Below, piece after piece: positions 22,298 through 29,800 of a stretch of 64,000 bases of DNA. The stretch's first letter is position 1. Every line of letters starts with the position of its first letter. Position numbers and translations under genes: made by a program. The notes under the pieces are model-generated. The model searched no databases. It was not told where the DNA came from and worked only from the letters and a program-made list of their open reading frames with translations. The stretch is from Cladocopium goreaui (Eukaryota > Sar > Dinophyceae > Suessiales > Symbiodiniaceae), in NCBI GenBank assembly GCA_947184155.2, contig CAMXCT020001747.1, positions 7,501-71,500 on the forward strand. Reading direction: 5' to 3'.

Positions 22298-22567
22298 GTG
22301 AAACCGGTATAATCTCGTGAGTGGCTCAACCATTGCAGCTAATGTCAGGTCCTTAAACCCCAGTTTGTTGTTGGTTGAATAGCTAAATCATGTTGAATTC
22401 CAATTTTTGCTGGTTTTCTCGCTTCCGCCACCCTTAGAACTTTGTCATAATTTTCCCAGCATCTCCATGGCTCTCGCTACATTTGAGAATTTATCAATCA
22501 ATGGTGTCCCCTTCAGACTTTCACACACACACACTAATACCACCAACCAGATGATCATTGGTCATAT

Positions 22568-22640
22568 TACCCTCTGGTAGTTTAACAGTTTGCTATGGAA
22601 AACCACATTTTTTCATTGCCGTAAATCATCTCTAAATGAG
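22568..22640. mobile_element. F1 element, left half only
   Basis: TACCCTCTGGTAGTTTAACAGTTTGCTATGGAAAACCACA; no matching right end. Confidence 0.5.
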
Positions 22641-23029
22641 CGTCCATTGTCCGCTTTGTCAGTCATAGCCAGATGGTATAGATCCACACCCAATATCCAT
22701 TACACATGTCCAACACACGCATCAGTTGTAAAACGATGGCAAGTCAATCCGTCAGGGTGCTGCATGTTATGTTTGGTTTATAACAACCAGTACTTTGACA
22801 TATGATAATATATATATATATATGCATCATAAACGCCATCATGAAATTGGACCAACTATATTATATGTATATATATATATATACATGATAACCTTTGATA
22901 ATCTATGACAATCTATGATAATCTATGAGAACCTATGATAATCTATGATATATATATATATATACACATATACATATATATATAATGTACAGTTCACATC
23001 CATTAACTATAGATCTATGAGACTTGCAG

Positions 23030-23205
23030 CAACTTTGCGATTTTTTCTGCCAGGCTTTTGGGCCGGATCCATCGTCGCGGCTGCCGCTGGAAACGCTGGG
23101 ATGGCAGCTAAAGGAGCGGCGCATCTGGATGTCCTCGGGTGGGGCCAAGGTGGGCGAAGGAGGGGAAGGTTTTGGGAGTCGGTGGATCAAGCTGTTTACC
23201 CTCTG
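23030..23205 (+). CDS. exon, unknown protein
   Basis: After CTTGCAG it reads QLCDFFCQAFGPDPSSRLPL, then GWQLKERRIWMSSGGAKVGE and FGSRWIKLF. It runs into an F1 element whose CTCTG|GTAAAC is the best donor. This is one of the strongest unknown exons by amino-acid character. Confidence 0.6.
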
Positions 23206-23305
23206 GTAAACGTTTACATAACCATGGAAAATCACCATTTTTTATGGGTAATTCAACTATAAATATGGCAATTTTCAATAGCTTTTTGTATGTTTACCAA
23301 AGGGT
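23197..23305. mobile_element. F1 MITE-like inverted repeat, at an exon end
   Basis: TACCCTCTGGTAAACGTTTACATAACC ... GTATGTTTACCAAAGGGTA. Confidence 0.75.
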
Positions 23306-23363
23306 AGTTACTTGAGATCATGTTGTTTCAATGTTCTTTCATGTTGTTTTTTTTGATGTTCAG

Positions 23364-23535
23364 GGTACTGATGTGCTCACGGCATTTCTTGTTGGCATCC
23401 GGTTTTCAAGTTGCGTGCTGCATCATCGAATCATTTCCATTCAAGTTGCCATACGTTGGGTGGTGAATCCCCGCTTCCAGACACATCATCATCATCATCA
23501 TCATCATCATGATGATGATGGGTCAACTCTCCGCA
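23364..23535 (+). CDS. exon, unknown protein, two possible frames
   Basis: Clear acceptor (TTTTTTTTGATGTTCAG). The frame in phase with 23030-23205 reads VLMCSRHFLLASGFQVACCI and would end at GTGAAT near 23463. The other frame reads TDVLTAFLVGIRFSSCVLHH, includes a nine-histidine run, and ends at the donor CA|GTATGT. Confidence 0.45.
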
Positions 23536-23601
23536 GTATGTTTATTGGATTTGGTTGGTCAAAATCCGCATGTTTCAACATTTTTTCAAAAAATCATGTT
23601 G

Positions 23602-23703
23602 CTGGTTGGTGGTTTCAAACATGAATTTTATTTTCCATAATATATGGGATGTCATCCTTCCCATTGACTAATATTTTTCAAGATGGTTAAAACCACCAAC
23701 CAG
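23602..23703 (+). mobile_element. F2 MITE-like element with 4-5 bp target duplication
   Basis: CTGGTTGGTGG ... AAACCACCAACCAG flanked by GTTG(C) on both sides. A JmjC exon starts directly after it. If the GT of the left duplication is used as donor, splicing restores the pre-insertion sequence exactly. Confidence 0.8.
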
Positions 23704-23863
23704 GTTGCATATCGCCAATTGCAGCAATCTCCCAGGGTGCTAGCTATGTCTCCGCTGGATTTCATTGGGACCACATGCACAACGTCCATGTGGTCCTCAG
23801 CGGAAGCAAAGAGGTGCGGATTTTTCGGTGGGATGGAGGTGGCCGACTGTCCTTTTCCCACGG
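23704..23863 (+). CDS. JmjC / cupin-8 type oxygenase, exon with the HxD motif
   Basis: JmjC and cupin-8 proteins are Fe(II)/2-oxoglutarate dioxygenases that hydroxylate or demethylate proteins. The exon reads ISQGASYVSAGFHWDHMHNV then HVVLSGSKEVRIFRWDGGG. The H and D of FHWD (codons at 23763 and 23769) match the first two iron ligands. The following N, G and K fit the family pattern HxD..(H)N...V..G.K...F. It starts at the F2 terminus and ends at GG|GTAAAT. The matching C-terminal motif lies at 41858. The exact subfamily and substrate cannot be told. Confidence 0.7.
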
Positions 23864-24377
23864 GTAAATGTCATTAAAAAAACCTCACGTCGTTCTCCCG
23901 AGCCCTGGAATCATGGTTTATTTTAGGGAAATCATCCCCAATATGGTCTTATTTTAGGTCAGTGAAATATTATAATTGACCCAGATTAATACAAACTTCT
24001 CCGCATGAAAACCAAGCTCTGGTAGATGAAAATCCATCGCAAAGGAGACCAAGAACTGAATGGTGGTTTCTAGTTTCAAATGATTAAAAATAGCCTGGCA
24101 CATTGGTCATACAATGGGAGTTATACTACCTGGCTTGTTGGGGATTATGAACGAACCCAACCTACGGAAACGGTATTCAACCAACTAGTATTTCATGAGA
24201 TGGGATCGGGATATTTGTAATGGCTCAAATGTGCCTTGTTTTCAACCATGGAAGTCAGATGAAGTGGGATGATGATTTACAGAATTGACTACTATATAAT
24301 TATGATATGTTTCATGGAGGTGGAAACCACCAACCAGATAATATCACTAGCAAGAATAGTGGATGCAACTAACAAAG

Positions 24378-24491
24378 CTGGTTGGTGGTGACTGGAACAT
24401 GAATGGATTATTTTTCCATTAATTTTGGGAATTTCATCATCCCAACTGACGAACTCCATGATTTTTCAGCGGGGTTCAAACCACCAACCAG
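24378..24491 (+). mobile_element. F2 MITE-like element
   Basis: CTGGTTGGTGGTGACTGG ... TTTTTCAGCGGGGTTCAAACCACCAACCAG with AAAG on both sides. Confidence 0.8.
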
Positions 24492-24559
24492 AAAGACATG
24501 GGGCACCTTTGACATGTATGCGATTTGGCCGCTGAATCAGGGCAGGGGTTCCTGACTTT
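24492..24559 (+). CDS. possible exon after F2
   Basis: Open from the F2 end: KTWGTFDMYAIWPLNQGRGS, then a TGA. It could be a short exon of the JmjC gene or a chance frame. Confidence 0.35.
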
Positions 24560-24754
24560 CGGAGGCATTTTGCCTGATTTTCCGACTTGACTGACTGACA
24601 TCATGTTTGACTCCCGGACCTACCAAAGTGACCCGTTTGTTAAGCGCCCCTTAAAATAAAAGAAGGGTGGGTTCTAGGAAGCAATGAAAGAACATATATT
24701 ATATGTATATACATACATATATACACACATCTCTCTCTCTCTTTATATGTGTAA

Positions 24755-24764
<10 letters not shown>

Positions 24765-24790
<26 letters not shown>

Positions 24791-24826
24791 TGTATGTATG
24801 TATGTATGTATGTATGTATGTATGTA
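24765..24826. repeat. (TATG)n microsatellite
   Basis: About 15 uninterrupted TATG units. Confidence 0.95.
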
Positions 24827-24849
24827 TATATACATGTAACTACCACATG

Positions 24850-24995
24850 TTTTAGCACGTAAGCGATCAGGGGTTGCCACAGGTGTTCTTGGTCCCTCCC
24901 TTGCAAGCTCCGGCTTTGTCGGGAAGCCCTTGTCGGTGCAGGAAGGATCAGGTGCTGCCAAGCGATAGTTCTGTTGGCTTATATCTAGGCCAACT
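24850..24995 (+). CDS. coding-like island, frame unresolved
   Basis: After TTTTAG two + frames are open (HVSDQGLPQVFLVPPLQAPA and KRSGVATGVLGPSLASSGFV), and the - strand is open too. No family recognised. Confidence 0.3.
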
Positions 24996-25046
24996 ATGGC
25001 GAAGTAGGATAGACTTTTATGGTGGAATTTTGATATGTACCTATGT

Positions 25047-25604
25047 AATCCCTTCCCCCTAATACTAACCCCCCCCAAATAATAAACACATCAGGTAGTT
25101 TTTATTATTAGGGGGTATCTATTATTAGGGTGCGAAGCTTCCCCCTAATACTAAATTTGAAACCCTAATATAAAAAACTATTTGTTCTATTTCAAAATCG
25201 ATTAGATTTTCTTGTAAAATCTAAATAACATATTGCCAAAAATTGGATTTCGATGCTTCCCCCTAATACTAAATTTAAAACCCGAATATAAACAACTAGT
25301 CTTTTCTATGTCTAAATCGATGAGGTTTCCTTTTAAAATCTATAATTAAGATTTGCCAAAAATTGGATTTCGAAGCTTTCCCCTAATATTAAACTAAACA
25401 CCTTAACATTTTGTTTTTTTCGACCTTAAAAGACGGACCCGAATAAAAAACGCCCCGGGCTTGACTAGTTTCTATTATTAGGGGATGAAACCCTGAAATG
25501 GTAGCTTCATTTTTAAATTGTGTTCTAAAGGGTATCAATCAAAAATCAAATTGGCCAACCTTAAATTTTCCAAAATTGGAGACGGACCCTAGGGGGAAGG
25601 GATT
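25047..25604. mobile_element. novel element with 15-bp perfect terminal inverted repeats
   Basis: Left end AATCCCTTCCCCCTA, right end TAGGGGGAAGGGATT. Inside are a tandem repeat of about 118-120 bp (2+ copies starting GCTTCCCCCTAATACTAAA at 25137, 25255 and 25375) and internal TATTATTAGGGG/CCCCTAATA arms. There is no transposase. GC is much lower than in neighbouring exons. Confidence 0.7.
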
Positions 25605-26390
25605 GGTTAGATGGGATGACTGTACTAGGCGTGTTTCATTCCCTTATAAACAAACTTTGTCTGAGGGTACTGTTGCTGTGGAATGGTTGTTTGATGTTGT
25701 TTGTTTTTTGAAGACACCGTAAGACTCAGCTTTTGAATGCTTAGAAACTACCCAAAATTGTAGAATCAGATATGGTTTATCGATGTTTATGGGGTTGTTG
25801 GGTTTGCCGGCTTACCAAAGATGAAACAAGTCTGATGTGCCTAGGCGAATTTTAATCAAGACCTCTATTGGGTGCTCCGTTCAATATGTTCACGGAGTCT
25901 AGAAGGGGACAGTGGCTACTACAAGCAAAAAACTAGCATGTTCAGCGGATTTTGATCCCTAACCTTGCCCATATCGTCACAGATTGGGAATGGGATGGAA
26001 AACCTGAAGCATGTCGTGAAACAAATCACAATCCCTCATGTTTTCATGTTTTGTCTCGAATGGCTTGTTTGATGATCCTTCAAATTCCTTAATGATAACT
26101 TTTGACAATCATGTCCACAAAAGAATACACATATATTATATTGTTATGTCTTCTCCAAGGAGCACTATCATAAAACAAATGAGAATGACATACATCTGCA
26201 TAGATACATAGAATTATGCTATCTCATGATTTTATGTTGTGTATCTTACAAAGCTCCCTAATGGAGCAGAATGGATTTTGCTATGCCATTCACTGGAAAA
26301 TTAGGCTACCATAAGTTACCATTAAAGTTACCATAAGTTACCATAGTTTTCATCAACATGATATGGTTATGGTAACTTCCCCAATGGATC
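25605..26390. other. stretch without a supportable gene
   Basis: AT-rich, with a short AGTTACCATA duplication at 26310-26345. No convincing exon or terminal repeats. Confidence 0.4.
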
Positions 26391-26393
26391 CAG

Positions 26394-26560
26394 ACCTTCG
26401 ATGATCAGCTGATCACAGCATCGATGCCTTCGATCCACTTCGATCCACTTCGATCCGAGGCGCGCGACGCGATTTTGCCCGCAAGCTCAATGGCAGATGG
26501 ACTGCAGCGCTGGAAGGAGAGATGCGAAGTTTGGAAAACGATGGATTTAAAGCATAAATG
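26394..26560 (+). CDS. exon or gene end, unknown protein
   Basis: After GGATCCAG it reads TFDDQLITASMPSIHFDPLR, then SEARDAILPASSMADGLQRW and KERCEVWKTMDLKHK before a TGA. It lies 240 bp left of the retrotransposon. Contains the 14-bp palindrome TGATCAGCTGATCA. Membership in the JmjC gene is possible but unproven. Confidence 0.45.
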
Positions 26561-26639
26561 AGAAAATGGGATCGACTGTAAACAGATGTTTTTTTTTTAG
26601 ATTTTAGATGTCATTTTTTTGGGAGTTCGATGTTCTTGT

Positions 26640-26721
26640 TAAACAATGCTAAACTATTGCTTGATGTTTGTTGGGGCTGAGCCGGGATGCCAGTTGGACA
26701 TAGAGATCCCAAAGGTATCCT
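26640..26721 (+). CDS. possible exon, unknown protein
   Basis: MFVGAEPGCQLDIEIPK up to the donor AAG|GTATCC. The left border is unclear. Confidence 0.3.
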
Positions 26722-26789
26722 GAAGCCACCGCCGCTGCGGCAGTTAAGGATCTTCACCATAGGGGCCCCATAGGCCCATAGGTGCCATG

Positions 26790-26803
26790 GTCAAAGCTTG
26801 GGT
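26790..26803. repeat. target-site duplication, left copy
   Basis: GTCAAAGCTTGGGT, identical over 14 bp to 37898-37911. The flanking bases differ on both sides. Confidence 0.9.
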
Positions 26804-26876
26804 AGCTTTTTGGTTCAAACCTCCCCGGGGTAAAGCTGGTTGCGCTAGGTGGGGGCTCTAGCCTGCAAATTGAGCC
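26804..26876 (+). promoter_or_regulatory. retrotransposon 5' leader
   Basis: 73 bp from the duplication to the ORF1 ATG. It must hold or sit next to the promoter, but no known box is certain. It contains GGTTCAAACC and CCCCGGGG. Confidence 0.5.
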
Positions 26877-29800
26877 ATGTCATTCTTTCCCACATCTGAG
26901 AAACATGCCTTCGATGTGGCTATGATTTACTCTTCCCGAAGTTGCTTCTGTCCCTGCCTGAAAAGGATCACTTGTGAGATTTGCCATAGACAACCAACAC
27001 TGATGTCACATGACTATGTGATGGTCAAAGGTGAGATCCGACGTGATGGTCCAACTCTGCAGGATGGCTTCAATGAAAGATATTTCCAATCCAATCGATG
27101 TGCACATGACTTGGAATCGTTGGTATCTGTCAAGGTCACCACAGACCAGTGGCAACAGGTGATTTGCAAGTCAAGCATGTTCCTTGTCTTGGATGGGGTA
27201 GTGACCAATGGCATCATCGATGTCACCTCCAGACCGTCAGGAGTCATGGCATGCCCAGATGCCAGGATGAAAATGCCAGGTGAAGAAGTTGTGACATGCG
27301 AAGCTTTCTCTGGGGGATATTCTGGCTGGTCTCAGGCGATGAGACGCCTGTCAGAATTGGGTTACCCTTTCTCCCATCGTGTTGCTGTGGACCAAGAGGA
27401 AGTTTGTGCAGAAACATTCATGAGGTCGCATGGTTTCCAACACCGTGTGGGCCCACTCTCGTATGCATGGGGAACTGAGCCTCTTCCCGACCATTTGTTT
27501 GTTGTTGGAGACATGATGGCACATGACTGGAAACATTTGTTTTCGAACATTGCCTTTGACTTGATGGTTATGTCACCACCTTGCCCGCCATGGAGCCTTG
27601 CATCTCTGCAGCAAGGCCTTGCAAAAATGGAAGGAAGACTTACTTTGCATGCTTGGGGGTTGGCCCATATCCTCCGGCCACGCATTGTATTGATGGAAAT
27701 GGTGAGTGGCATGAAGAGCCATGAAGATTGGAAGGTAGTGAGAGATTTCATCAGATGGGCAGGATACTCAATCCGGTTTGCTCGCACTGCCAATCTGTCT
27801 GAAGTTGCGCCACAACATCGTGATAGATTCATAGTGATTGCAACTCTTGACCAGGCAGACTTGTTTCCTCATTTGCCGGCAACTTGGCCTCCCATGCAAA
27901 GACAGACATTGGAATCGTTTCTGAACATCATCAACATTGATGAGCCGTGGCTTTCACAATGCAAGCTGAGTGAGGATCTTTTGAAGATCTACATGGACCC
28001 GAAACTCCTTCCAAAATCCCTCGACAAAAGAGGCCATGATGTCAAAAGAAACCGCAAAGATGTGGAACAGTACCGTGTGAAGCACCCTCATGGGGTTTTC
28101 GGATGCATCATGAGCAATTACTCATATGGGCACTTGCTTCCGGATGTCACCCTGCAGCATGCTGGCCTTTTTGGGACGATCCTTGCACTCCCCACAGGAT
28201 TGCGGTTCATGAGCATTCCAGAGATTTTGATCTCACAGATGACATGCATGCCATGTTGGCTTCCGAAATGCCATCGGGATTGCATCCGAATGCTTGGTAA
28301 TTCGATTTCGATTCCACACGCCTTGTTAGGTTTGACCAATGCACTGGCCTTCTTGTTTGAATTGTCAGGTGTCGAAGCCCGAGAACTGATGGTTCAAGTC
28401 ATGAACAAGAGAATGACCTCAAGGAACATTCAATGGGAAGAGAAATGGGGTGGCATCTCCTTCACCCTTGATGACGATGCATGTCAGCCCACTTTGATGA
28501 TGCATGCAGAGCAGACGATCACACTCAGGTCTCCGATGGATGTTGCCATTGCACATGTTGAAAGAGATGTGAACGTTATTTCTGCCTTGAAAGCTTTGCT
28601 TGGTCACTCATTCCCGAATGAACTTTTCCTCTTGCCTGGTGGTGACTTGAACTCACGTGTCATGCTTCAGCCGCAGATGGTAGTAGGTGACAATGACATT
28701 CAGGTATTTGCAAGTGTCCCATCCGCTCTGGACATTCCTTTGAAAGCCTTTTCATCACTGGAAGCAAAAGCACAGGAAATTGTGGTTTTGACAAAGTGGG
28801 GGGCATATGTTGTCCGTAGGGATCATGGAATGACAGTTGCTGATGTCATCATAGTGGTCGATCACAGTTTTGGCATCCGATGCACTCATTTGACAGGAAG
28901 CCTGGGTGAAAGACACCCTGAACAGATGATTTGCCCAGATGCAGTGTTTGCCATGGACACAGAAGGGGCGGCTGATGACCTCTCCATACTGGACTTTCTT
29001 GACATCAAAGTTGATGTGGAAGGCATCAGGTTCTGTGGCACGTTCAATGTCATTTCGGATTTCTTTGAATTTCTTCACAAGACAGCTTTGATTGATGTCA
29101 TTCAATCTCTGGGTTGGATCTTGGTCGTTGATCTGCAGCAGGTGGTTGACAGATGTGTCACTACGGTTCGTCTAGTCCGTCGACCGTCAGCACTTGCCAT
29201 TGTACAGGAAGAACTGGCCTATTGTATTGCCATCCACATGTTTCTTGTCAAGATCAGGACTTGGACTTCCGTAGGTGCTGTGCCAACAGTCAGGTGCCGA
29301 ATCAAGCTCTGGCATGCATGGGTGTGGGACTCACTTGTTGATCCAGCCACGACACTTGAAAAATTTGACGAAGCCTGGAACTCCATATCGGGGAAACTCC
29401 AAATCGATAAGGCCTGGCGTTTTGTGATCAACAACAGATGCATGAATCCTCAATGGCCTCTGTCTTCATTCGTGCAACATGATGAACATGGTGACCCGCA
29501 GTTGTCCATTTTCCTCTTGCTTGGTGTGAGAGGTGGAGGTCCTGTCAGGCTGATGACCAATCAGCAAGCGATGCATTCGGATAATTTCCAAAACATGGCC
29601 CACCTTGAGGCACTGAATTTCGAGTCTGCTTTGACAGTCGCACTCAGAATGATGCTGGGAAGTGACGCTGAACATAGCCGATTTGATATTTCTGATTTCC
29701 TGGAAATTGATTCTTCCATCCGTGACGGCCAATTCACAATGAAGGGAGACACACAGATTCTGCATCGCTTCCTTGTGATGATGCATGAAACCGGCATGGA

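Noticed and set aside
23489..23510. (CAT)n run as a functional nine-histidine metal-binding tract
   Set aside because: The reading frame is unresolved, and in the phase-consistent frame this tract is intronic.
26810..26823. GGTTCAAACC near the retrotransposon start, like an RNA polymerase III B box
   Set aside because: No A box at a suitable distance and the match is imperfect.
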